From Spirochaetales bacterium (GTDB lineage Bacteria; Spirochaetota; Leptospiria; Leptospirales; Leptonemataceae), in assembly GCA_024233935.1 (NCBI GenBank), contig JACKOY010000003.1:1-64000 (forward strand): a DNA stretch of 64,000 nt, given 5' to 3'. The translations under genes were made by a program, and so were the position numbers. The stretch's first letter is position 1, and every line of letters begins with the position of its first letter. Of this stretch, positions 1 to 8,189 are shown in pieces. A model generated the notes under the pieces. It was not told the origin of the DNA. It saw only the letters and a list, made by a program, of their open reading frames with translations, and did not search any database.

Positions 1-270
1 GAACTGACCGCCTGGTTGCTGGCAACGAATCTGGAACTACCGCTGGGAGCCTTCGGTTTCAAGAGCGGAACGATTGTTCTGCGACAAAGCCTGGCGGCCG
101 CCCAGGATCTGAGCCTTGAGCAATTTCGTGCGAACTTCTTTACCATTGCCATTCTGGCGGATCAATTCGACGACCAGATCGTCGCACGTTTTGGGGGCAA
201 GCGCTCGGCCGAGCTTATGCGGGAGCACGACCAGCAGGACTTCGCCTGGTTTGGCGAACCGGAAGCTTGA
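1..270 (+). CDS. YbjN/CesT-like small protein, 3' part only
   Basis: The frame is open back to base 1, so the gene starts outside the window. The visible 89 or so residues have an alpha/beta pattern (a strand with GAFGFKSGTIVLRQS, then a helix that includes QFRANFFTIAILADQFDD) resembling the YbjN / type III secretion chaperone fold. Such proteins bind partner proteins rather than act as enzymes. It is followed after 33 nt by the Lon-N-domain gene on the same strand, so the two may share a transcript. The family assignment is a fold impression only. Confidence 0.5.
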   Translation, partial: ELTAWLLATNLELPLGAFGFKSGTIVLRQSLAAAQDLSLEQFRANFFTIAILADQFDDQIVARFGGKRSAELMREHDQQDFAWFGEPEA

Positions 271-303
271 CCCGATCGCGTTTTCATGATTTCTTAGAAG
301 GGC

Positions 304-951
304 ATGTCCGAGCGCCTGCCACTGTTCCCGCTGCACACCGTCTTGTATCCCGGCGTGCCAATAAAGCTGCACATCTTTGAAGAGCGTTATCGGCGTATGA
401 TGGCCGGCGTGATCGAAGGCAGCCGCGAATTCGGCGTTGTGCTCATCAAAGAAGGCCGCGAAGCTCTGGGACCCCTCGCCCTATTCCACAGCCGCGGATG
501 CACCGCGCGTATCACCCACATTGAGCCGCTGCCCGCAGGTCGCATGAATCTGCTCGCATTGGGCGAAACACGTTTCAACGTCGAATCTGCAAAAACCGAA
601 GATGGTTATCTTGTGGGCGACGTGATACGACTCGCCCCACTCCGAAACGACTCGACCGACGAGTTTGCGGCCCAGGACGAGATCCGTGAATTGCTGGTAC
701 GCTACTTCAAGCGCCTGAATCGCCCAATCGACGCGACCCAGCTACCCGAAGGTCTGACCGAGCTGGCCTACACAGCCGCCTATCTAATCCCGATCGCCCA
801 ACACCGCAAACAGGAGCTGCTCGATCAGGATCGTCTATCCGACCTGGTCGATAGCCTTCTGGATACGCTGCGCCAGCAACTGGCCATGCTTGAATTCATG
901 TCGAAAGCTGCCGGGACCGGCGCCAGCGACAGCACGTACAATCCGAACTGA
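304..951 (+). CDS. LON N-terminal substrate-binding domain protein
   Basis: A 215-residue protein that is essentially a stand-alone Lon N domain (PUA-like). It opens with LPLFPLHTVLYPG, and FEERYRRM, FGVVLI and GCTARI follow in the usual order. It has no AAA+ or Ser-Lys protease part, so it should bind polypeptides but not degrade them; its cellular role is unknown in most bacteria. The conserved block begins a few residues after the ATG, which supports this start, although only a weak GAAGG stretch precedes it. It converges with gcvP: the two stop codons lie 5 nt apart with no room for a terminator. Confidence 0.85.
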   Translation: MSERLPLFPLHTVLYPGVPIKLHIFEERYRRMMAGVIEGSREFGVVLIKEGREALGPLALFHSRGCTARITHIEPLPAGRMNLLALGETRFNVESAKTEDGYLVGDVIRLAPLRNDSTDEFAAQDEIRELLVRYFKRLNRPIDATQLPEGLTELAYTAAYLIPIAQHRKQELLDQDRLSDLVDSLLDTLRQQLAMLEFMSKAAGTGASDSTYNPN

Positions 952-956
952 GTCAA

Positions 957-3872
957 TCAGCGCGCCGCGGACCCGACGGTTTCGCGGTTGGTCGGGGCTT
1001 CGTCGGTTTCGGCATAGGCTTCCATGGGCGGGCAGGCACACACCAGATTGCGATCCCCGTAGACGTTGTCGATGCGACCCACCGGAGGCCAGAACTTGAC
1101 GCTCACCTGATTGGCGAGCGGGAAAACCGCTTCGGTGCGTTCGTAGGCGCGGGCCCAGTCCTCACAGAGGGATGCTGCCGTATGCGGCGCACGACGCAGC
1201 GGACTTTCTTCAATGGTGATGCGGGCTTGCTCCACCTGTTCGATTTCTCTGCGGATCTTGAGCATGGCTTCGCAAAAACGTTGCAGTTCGGAGAGGGGTT
1301 CGCTCTCGGTGGGTTCGACCATCAATGTGCCCGGGACCGGGAAGGACATGGTTGGCGCATGAAAACCGTAGTCGATCAGGCGTTTGGCCACATCTTCTAC
1401 TTCGACTCCGGCATCTTTGAACGGACGCATGTCCAGAATCATCTCGTGGGCAATTCGGCCACCAGGGCCGGCGTACAGCACTCGATAAGCATTTTCCAGC
1501 CGGCGCTTGAGATAGTTGGCGTTTAGAATCGCGTACTGTGTGGCGGCCTTGAGACCACCGGCTCCCAGGAGTTTGATGTAACCGTACGAAATCAGAAGGA
1601 TGCTCGCACTTCCCCACGGGGCCGCGCTGATCGGCTGGATCTCGCTGTCGCTTTTCTCACTCAGCGGAGTGGAAGGCAAAAACGGCTCCAGGTGCGCCGC
1701 CACGCAGATCGGGCCCATGCCGGGGCCCCCGCCGCCGTGGGGGATGCTGAAGGTCTTGTGCAGGTTCAAATGACAGACATCGGCGCCGATGCGACCCGGG
1801 CTGGTAAGGCCGACCTGCGCATTCATGTTGGCCCCGTCCATGTAGACCTGACCGCCACAGTCGTGAACAATACGACAGACCTCCAGGATGCCCTCTTCAA
1901 AGACACCATGAGTGGACGGATAGGTGACCATCAGGGCTGCCAGGTGGTCTTTGTGTTTCTCGGCCCGGGCCCGTAGATCTTCAAGATCAATGTTGCCGTT
2001 TGAGTCGCAGGCGACGACGACCACTCGCATTCCGGCCATTGCCGCGCTGGCGGGATTCGTACCGTGCGCCGAGGCCGGTATCAGAGCAACGTCCCGCCCT
2101 TCATCGCCCCGGGAACGATGATATGCCCGTATGACCATCAAGCCCGCGTATTCGCCCTGCGCGCCGGAGTTGGGCTGCAACGAGGTTGCCGCCAGACCGG
2201 TAATCTCCGCCAGATCTTGCTCCAGCTCGCGAAAGATACCGGCGTATCCGGAAAGCTGTTCAATAGGAGTAAACGGATGGGCCCTGGCAAACGCCGGCAT
2301 GCTTACCGGCATCATGGTCACCGCCGGATTCAGTTTCATGGTGCACGAACCCAGCGGAATCATCGCCTGATTCAAGGCCAGGTCTCGCCCCTCAAGTTGC
2401 CGGATGTAGCGCATCATTTCCGTCTCAGAGCGATGGCGGTGAAAGACTTCGTGATTCAGAAAAACGGAGCTGCGGCGAAACTGTTCACCGAAACGCAAGG
2501 GCTCGCCTGAGGCAAGCGCCGGAGTCGTAGCGCCCTTTGCATTCGCAAAGATTTCAAGAATGGCTTCCAGATCGGTTTCGGTTGTCGTTTCATCCAGAGC
2601 AATACCGACATGAGAACCATCCGGAAAGTAGCGCAGGTTCACGCGCGCGTTTTGGGCCGCTTCGCGCACCGCGGAAACGAGAGCCGGTGTCATCTCGAGA
2701 CAAAGAGTGTCGAAAAAATGTTCGTTCTTTTGGCTGAAACCCAGGGTCTGTAGCCCGGCTTCCAGCCGGCACGCGGCGCGGTGCACCCCACGTGCAATGC
2801 GGCGCAGTCCTTCGGGGCCGTGATACACGGCGTACATGCCGGCCATAATCGCCAGCAGGGCCTGGGCCGTGCAGATGTTTGACGTGGCCTTTTCCCGCCG
2901 TATGTGCTGCTCGCGGGTCTGCAGCGCGAGCCGGTAGGCAGGCGCGCCATGGCTATCCCTGGAGACGCCAATCAATCGTCCGGGCATGCTTCGCTTGAAT
3001 TCGTCCCGCGTAGCGAAAAAAGCCGCGTGGGGCCCCCCGAAACCGGGCGGAACGCCGAAACGCTGGGAGTTCCCCAGAACAACATCAGCGCCGAACTCCC
3101 CGGGAGGAGTGAGCAAAGCCAGCGCAAGCAAATCGGTCGCGACTGCCAGACGGATGCCGCGTTCACGCAAGTTTGCCGCCCAGTCGCTATAATCGAAAAG
3201 GGCACCATAGGTGTTGGGATACTGAATCAAAGCTCCGAAACAACGATCATGACCCGACCAATGCGTCGCGTCACCGAACTCCAGTGTAATGCCCAGCGGT
3301 TCGGCCCTGCCCTGCAACACCGCGATCGTCTGGGGATGGCAATCATTGGAAACGAAGAACACGTCGGCGTTCGCCTTTTCCTGGGCGGGCGAACGCATGC
3401 GGTGTAGCATGCCCATCGCCTCGGCAGCAGCGGTCCCTTCGTCAAGCAGCGAAGCATTGGCGATGTCCATGGCGGTCAGGTCCATGACCATGGTCTGGAA
3501 GTTCAGCAGTGCTTCGAGGCGGCCCTGGCTGATCTCCGCCTGGTAGGGAGTGTATTGGGTGTACCAACCGGGATTCTCAAAAATTGTACGCTGAATGACG
3601 GGGGGCGTAAAGCAGTCCGAGTAGCCCTGACCGATGTAGTTTTTCCAGACCTGATTGCGCGAAGCAACCGATTGGATATGTTCAATGTACTCCTGCTCGC
3701 TCATCGCGGCCGAGATGTTGAGGTCTTTCTCGAGCCGAATCTTCGCGGGAACAGTTTGATCGACCAGTTCTTCCAGGCTCTTTGCACCAACTGTGTCGAG
3801 CATGTGCCGGAGTTCGTGGTCCCGGGGGCCAATATGACGATGAACAAAGGAATCGCGATCTTCCTGTAGCAT
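957..3872 (-). CDS. gcvP: Glycine dehydrogenase (decarboxylating), P protein
   Basis: This is the pyridoxal-phosphate subunit of the glycine cleavage system. It decarboxylates glycine and passes the aminomethyl group to the H protein lipoate. It is the fused single-chain form (about 971 aa). The Schiff-base lysine lies in NLHKTFSIPHGGGGPG in the C-terminal half, and the N-terminal half begins with FVHRHIGPRDHE, as is usual. The frame extends upstream to 3956, but ATG 3872 has AGGAGG 5 nt before it and fits the family start. gcvT and gcvH are not in the window. The 135 nt leader up to priA shows no recognisable glycine riboswitch. Confidence 0.96.
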   Translation of the reverse strand: MLQEDRDSFVHRHIGPRDHELRHMLDTVGAKSLEELVDQTVPAKIRLEKDLNISAAMSEQEYIEHIQSVASRNQVWKNYIGQGYSDCFTPPVIQRTIFENPGWYTQYTPYQAEISQGRLEALLNFQTMVMDLTAMDIANASLLDEGTAAAEAMGMLHRMRSPAQEKANADVFFVSNDCHPQTIAVLQGRAEPLGITLEFGDATHWSGHDRCFGALIQYPNTYGALFDYSDWAANLRERGIRLAVATDLLALALLTPPGEFGADVVLGNSQRFGVPPGFGGPHAAFFATRDEFKRSMPGRLIGVSRDSHGAPAYRLALQTREQHIRREKATSNICTAQALLAIMAGMYAVYHGPEGLRRIARGVHRAACRLEAGLQTLGFSQKNEHFFDTLCLEMTPALVSAVREAAQNARVNLRYFPDGSHVGIALDETTTETDLEAILEIFANAKGATTPALASGEPLRFGEQFRRSSVFLNHEVFHRHRSETEMMRYIRQLEGRDLALNQAMIPLGSCTMKLNPAVTMMPVSMPAFARAHPFTPIEQLSGYAGIFRELEQDLAEITGLAATSLQPNSGAQGEYAGLMVIRAYHRSRGDEGRDVALIPASAHGTNPASAAMAGMRVVVVACDSNGNIDLEDLRARAEKHKDHLAALMVTYPSTHGVFEEGILEVCRIVHDCGGQVYMDGANMNAQVGLTSPGRIGADVCHLNLHKTFSIPHGGGGPGMGPICVAAHLEPFLPSTPLSEKSDSEIQPISAAPWGSASILLISYGYIKLLGAGGLKAATQYAILNANYLKRRLENAYRVLYAGPGGRIAHEMILDMRPFKDAGVEVEDVAKRLIDYGFHAPTMSFPVPGTLMVEPTESEPLSELQRFCEAMLKIRREIEQVEQARITIEESPLRRAPHTAASLCEDWARAYERTEAVFPLANQVSVKFWPPVGRIDNVYGDRNLVCACPPMEAYAETDEAPTNRETVGSAAR

Positions 3873-4007
3873 TACAGCCTCCTGCAGAACAACTGCAGAT
3901 TGAGATGGTGGTTGAAAGGGCGCCAATACAACGCGCGACGGGACGCCGGTGGCCACTTTCTGGCGCGCCTGCCCGCAAGAAAGGCAAAAAAAGTCGGTTG
4001 GCCGCGT

Positions 4008-5978
4008 TCAAAACAGGTCCACGGGATCAAAATCGACCTCCAGATGAACCCCTGTCTGCAGAGCCCGCCGCAAGTCTCCAATGACCGGAGCGAGAAGTCG
4101 ACGCACGCTGCCCATGCGGGTTGTCTTTAAGAGGACGTGGTGACGGTACTGGTCATGCAGACGTTCGATGGGCGCCGGTGCCGGGCCCAGCAGCGTGGCC
4201 TGCCCGGCAGTGAGAACACGTGAGAGGGCGTTGAAAACACGATCAATGGAATCGATCACGCGGCCTTCGTCTTTGCCGCGCACCAGCACACGCAGGATCC
4301 GACAGAAGGGCGGGTAAAAAGCCTCCCGCCGGGCGGGCAATTCCGCCCGGTAAAACGCTTCGTAGTCCTGGGCGGCGGCCCGTTCGAGCACCGGGTTGTC
4401 TGGATTCAGACATTCAAAGAGCACGCGCCCGGCAAACTCACCGCGGCCGGATCGTCCGGCCACCTGCGTCAAAAGCGCAAAGGTGCGCTCGCCCGCCCGG
4501 AAGTCCGGCATGTAGAGACCGTGATCGGCCTGGAGCACCCCTACCAGCGTTACGCGCGGCGCATCCAGGCCCTTCGCAATCATCTGCGTGCCCAGAAGCA
4601 GGTCAATCTCGTGGGCCAGGAAACGCGAAATGCAGTCCTGAACCACGTCGCGCCTGGTGGCCACATCCGTATCGAGCCGTTCGATGCGCATTTCAGGATA
4701 CAGACCCAGCAGGTACTCCTCCAGTTTTTGCGTGCCGCTTCCAAGCGGCCGGGCGCGGGCTCCGGAAGCGGTACGGCCGTCAAAGGGTCGCGCGTAGCCA
4801 CAATAATGGCAGACCAGCCGCTGGTCCCGGTGCAGGTTCAGCGAAACGGAACACGACGGACAGGTCTCCGGAAGATGGTCCTCCTCACCAATCACGATTG
4901 GATAGTAGCCCCGCCGATTCAGGAGCAGGATCGACTGTTCGGCCCGTTTGTAGGTCGCTTCGAGAGCCGCAAGAAGGGGTCCCGAAATCGGCGCCTGACC
5001 GACGGGGGCCTGAATAATTTCGACCGGGGCCAGGCCCGCCCCCGTAGCACGCCTCTCGATCAGGTGGTAGTGATGACCGGCGAGCCCATTGCGTGCGCGG
5101 TAGGCGCTTTCCAGCCGTGGCGTGGCTGATCCGAATACGAGCGGGCAGGATTGCTTTTCGGCCCGGCGGTAAGCCACCTGACGCGCATCGTAGCGAGGGG
5201 CCGAGTTTTCTTTGTACGACCCATCGTGCTCTTCATCAAGAATGATGATACCGGGCGTAACCGGAGCAAAGACGGCCGAACGTGTGCCAACGGCGATGCG
5301 TCTCCGACCGGCAAGCAGGTCAACGTAGGCCCGTGCGCGCTCCGCTGCACGCAGACCGCTGTGCAAAAGCGCAAGCTCCTCTCCAAAAACCGACTGCAGG
5401 CGCTCGATCAGTTGCACGGTCAGAGTGATCTCCGGCACAAGCATCAACGCCCCCTGCCCGCCCCCCAGGGCCGCCCGCATGAGGTGAATGTAGATTTCAG
5501 TCTTTCCCGACCCCGTGACTCCATGCACCACATGAACCGGGACGGTCGCGCCCTGCGCCGCGGGCACGGCCGATATGGCGTCGAATATGGACTTTTGGAT
5601 TTCATTCAGACGATGCCCGGTCCTGAACTCACGCGATGACGGAGCTTCCGCGCGCTCCAGAGCCGGATAGCGACGGGCCGGTGGAAACATCTTGAAGAGG
5701 CATTCGCCGGGGCCGGCCAGGTAATAGTCAGCCATCCAGAAAGCCAGGTCGATCTGATCGGCCGAAACGATGGGATAGGGTTCCAGAGGCGAGCCGAGTG
5801 GCAGGACTTCTTCGACATCGGCGTTGTCAGAGAGCGAACAAACGATGCCCTCCTCTTCCCGACCCCGAAATGGAACCCGCACACGAGAGCCCACCCGAAC
5901 ATCGGGGTCCGTAACCTGGTAACTGAACGTGCCGGCCACAGGCAGCCGCACGGCCACATCGGCGAAACGATCAAACAT
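4008..5978 (-). CDS. priA: Primosomal protein N' (replication restart helicase)
   Basis: PriA recognises stalled forks and reloads the replicative helicase. Walker A is GVTGSGKT (residues about 153-160), the Walker B box is LDEEH (247-251), and a helicase motif QVAGRSGRGE lies near the C-terminus. Length with ATG 5978 is 656 aa, slightly short for the family. The zinc region is unusual: only CPSC (373-376) and CHYC (390-393) remain, while the outer two CxxC pairs are replaced by non-cysteine residues, so one of the two zinc sites is gone. The start lies inside the end of the upstream UDG-like gene (8 nt overlap), which suggests coupled translation. Confidence 0.93.
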   Translation of the reverse strand: MFDRFADVAVRLPVAGTFSYQVTDPDVRVGSRVRVPFRGREEEGIVCSLSDNADVEEVLPLGSPLEPYPIVSADQIDLAFWMADYYLAGPGECLFKMFPPARRYPALERAEAPSSREFRTGHRLNEIQKSIFDAISAVPAAQGATVPVHVVHGVTGSGKTEIYIHLMRAALGGGQGALMLVPEITLTVQLIERLQSVFGEELALLHSGLRAAERARAYVDLLAGRRRIAVGTRSAVFAPVTPGIIILDEEHDGSYKENSAPRYDARQVAYRRAEKQSCPLVFGSATPRLESAYRARNGLAGHHYHLIERRATGAGLAPVEIIQAPVGQAPISGPLLAALEATYKRAEQSILLLNRRGYYPIVIGEEDHLPETCPSCSVSLNLHRDQRLVCHYCGYARPFDGRTASGARARPLGSGTQKLEEYLLGLYPEMRIERLDTDVATRRDVVQDCISRFLAHEIDLLLGTQMIAKGLDAPRVTLVGVLQADHGLYMPDFRAGERTFALLTQVAGRSGRGEFAGRVLFECLNPDNPVLERAAAQDYEAFYRAELPARREAFYPPFCRILRVLVRGKDEGRVIDSIDRVFNALSRVLTAGQATLLGPAPAPIERLHDQYRHHVLLKTTRMGSVRRLLAPVIGDLRRALQTGVHLEVDFDPVDLF

Positions 5979-6834
5979 GACGTTCGTTGAGTTTTTGAAG
6001 CGCACCCTTGAGGGAACGCAGGGTGGCGGCCTTGACCTCCTTTTCGGCCGACCGCGCTTCCCGGGAGTCCTGGCCGGCCTGTTCCATTCGAACCCGACGT
6101 GATTCGAGCGCAAGCAGAGCGGCCGGGCTTCTGAGGACGAGCAAAGGCAAGGCCGCCTGGCCCGGCCCCAGCGGAAGTTCGATGGCCTCGCCACTCGTAG
6201 AAAGTTCCCGCGCCCGATCTTCTCCCAAAAGGAGGATTGCTGCGGCCCCGGTTGCCAGCACCAATCGAATCTTTTCTCTAATGATGGTGTCGTGCACGTG
6301 ACTCAGGCAGTGCTTGCCGCGGGCATTCCACTCCTCGGGCAGACTCCGGTCCGCATTGAACAGGCAGGCCGGGTATTCCTGGAAGTGCACATCGGCCATC
6401 TGCAGTCCGGCGGCTTCGAGCATTCGCTCAAATAGCCCGTCTTCGGCGGCCGAACCAAAAACGAACTGCATCGAACGATCGCGTGGCGGCTGGCCACTCG
6501 CTTCCAGACGACCGGAATGATGCAGAACAAGCAGACTGCGACTCCCGCCACGAAAGAAGCGTCGCACCGGGACCATGCGGTCCGGACAGAGATTGCAGCG
6601 AAAGTTTGCCGGCAGCGTGTCGAGGCTGGCAACGCCGGGTGCTTCGCTATCGGCCGGGGAAGCTTCGTCCCCGGACCCGGCAGGCGGAGCACGATAAATA
6701 AGCTCTATTTTTTCGGGCGGGATCTCCAGGTCGTAGTTGCGAATCAGTGCGTCGGGTTCCAGCGCCAGGGCTTCGGCCAGGTCACGGACGAAGCCTGCGA
6801 GGTTGTTGGGATCGAGCGGTGGGCCGGCCGACAT
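5971..6834 (-). CDS. Uracil-DNA glycosylase family 4-like Fe-S protein, catalytic motifs missing
   Basis: A 287-residue protein laid out like family 4 (Fe-S) UDGs: CNLC at 80-83, then a helix FERMLEAAGL, a cysteine at 157 (YPAC), a cysteine at 176 (GKHC), a strand RLVLATGAAAILLLGE, and SPAALL near the end. The spacing of the four cysteines (CxxC, 73 residues, C, 18 residues, C) is close to that of the Fe-S ligands in the family. However, the family GE-A-PG catalytic loop appears as LHHSG and the HPS/HPA loop as RSPA, so base excision is doubtful. The ATG overlaps the ntrX-like stop by 1 nt (TGATG), and its end overlaps priA. Role unknown; a DNA-binding or structural role is inferred. Confidence 0.6.
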   Translation of the reverse strand: MSAGPPLDPNNLAGFVRDLAEALALEPDALIRNYDLEIPPEKIELIYRAPPAGSGDEASPADSEAPGVASLDTLPANFRCNLCPDRMVPVRRFFRGGSRSLLVLHHSGRLEASGQPPRDRSMQFVFGSAAEDGLFERMLEAAGLQMADVHFQEYPACLFNADRSLPEEWNARGKHCLSHVHDTIIREKIRLVLATGAAAILLLGEDRARELSTSGEAIELPLGPGQAALPLLVLRSPAALLALESRRVRMEQAGQDSREARSAEKEVKAATLRSLKGALQKLNERHV

Positions 6835-8189
6835 CAAATTTGCTCCGGATCAATGCCCAGGCTTTTGAGTTTGCGGTGCAGGTTCGTGCGCTCAATGCCC
6901 AAAAACCGCGCCGCCCGGCTGATATTGCGATCGTTCTGGCGTAATGCCTCTATGATGTAGCGCCGCTCGAACTCCTCCCGGGCGCCGCGCAAATCGCCGG
7001 TGACGGTCAGACCGGCATCTTTCTGTCCCCGGCGCGATCCCTTGAGAGTTTCGGCAACTTCGTCGCGCGTGATCTCGTCGTTGGGGCTCATGATTACGAG
7101 TCGCTCAATTACGTTCTTGAGTTCGCGCACGTTCCCGGGCCATTTGTGCTGCACCAACAGGTCGATGGCCGGGCGCGACAGGCTTTTTGCCGACACCTGG
7201 TTTTCGTGCGCCGCCTCAATCAAGAAATGGTCGATCAGGAGCGGAATGTCCGCACGCCGATCACGCAAGGGCGGCATGTTGATTGGGATGACGTTAAGGC
7301 GGTAATACAGGTCTTCCCTGAATCGGCCCTGCTCAATGGCTTCTTCGGGCGGAATATTTGTGGCCGCAATCACGCGAACATCTACTTCAATATCTTCCTT
7401 GCCGCCGACTCGAGTAAAACGCTGCTCCTGAAGGGCCCGTAGCACGCGCGCCTGGGTGGCCAGCGACATGTCGCAAATTTCATCGAGAAAAAGCGTGCCG
7501 CCATGGGCCTGCTGAAACTTACCTACCCGGGCATCGGTGGCGCCGGTGAAGGCCCCTTTTTCATGACCGAACAACTCGCTTTCGATCAACTCTTCCGGGA
7601 TCGCCGCGCAGTTCACTTCCACAAAGGGTTCAGTGCGGCGGCGCGAATTCTGAAAGATCGCCCGGGCCACCAGTTCTTTGCCCGTCCCATTCTCGCCGTA
7701 GATGAACACACGCGCATTCGTGCGGGCCGCCTGAGAGATAGCGCGCTTTACAGTGAGAATATCTTCGGACGTGCCGATGATTTCGTCGAACTCCAGAGGA
7801 GCGGCAGTGCTGTGACCATTCCTTTTGGTCCGATCAATTTCCAGAAGCTGCGCAATTCTTTCTAGAACAACGTCCAGAGAGAGTGGCTTCTCCAAAAAGT
7901 CGACTGCTCCCTTCTTTGTGGCCTGCACGGCCTGTTCGATCGTGCCGTGTCCCGAGATCATAACAACCGGTAAGGCGGGATAGACCGTCTTGATTCGGTC
8001 CAGCAGCTCGAGTCCGTCCTCCTTGCCCAACCATACATCAAGCAGGACCAGGTCGGGGCGCGCTTGCTGCAGAGCCTTCAGCATGGCGCGCCCCGTCGCG
8101 AAATCCTCAACTTCGAAATCCTCGTCTTCAAGCACGTCGCGAAGCGTTGTGCGAATGCTCCGGTCGTCATCGACTACGTAAATCTTCAC
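6834..8189 (-). CDS. Sigma-54-dependent response regulator (NtrX/NtrC type)
   Basis: It has three domains. The receiver (1-120) has the acidic pocket VVDDD, phospho-acceptor Asp51 in LLDVW, Ser79 and Lys101. The AAA+ domain has Walker A GENGTGKE and the GAFTGA loop that contacts sigma-54. A C-terminal Fis-type helix-turn-helix has NISRAARFLGIERTNLHRKL. It should activate RpoN promoters when phosphorylated by the adjacent histidine kinase. The start is GTG, overlapping the kinase stop by 4 nt (GTGA). rpoN lies in the same gene run about 3.4 kb upstream. NtrX is the closest named group by neighbour and architecture; targets cannot be read from the sequence. Confidence 0.9.
   Translation of the reverse strand: MKIYVVDDDRSIRTTLRDVLEDEDFEVEDFATGRAMLKALQQARPDLVLLDVWLGKEDGLELLDRIKTVYPALPVVMISGHGTIEQAVQATKKGAVDFLEKPLSLDVVLERIAQLLEIDRTKRNGHSTAAPLEFDEIIGTSEDILTVKRAISQAARTNARVFIYGENGTGKELVARAIFQNSRRRTEPFVEVNCAAIPEELIESELFGHEKGAFTGATDARVGKFQQAHGGTLFLDEICDMSLATQARVLRALQEQRFTRVGGKEDIEVDVRVIAATNIPPEEAIEQGRFREDLYYRLNVIPINMPPLRDRRADIPLLIDHFLIEAAHENQVSAKSLSRPAIDLLVQHKWPGNVRELKNVIERLVIMSPNDEITRDEVAETLKGSRRGQKDAGLTVTGDLRGAREEFERRYIIEALRQNDRNISRAARFLGIERTNLHRKLKSLGIDPEQI

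Noticed and set aside
3873..4007. Glycine riboswitch before gcvP
   Set aside because: No conserved glycine aptamer core or tandem layout could be found in the 135 nt.
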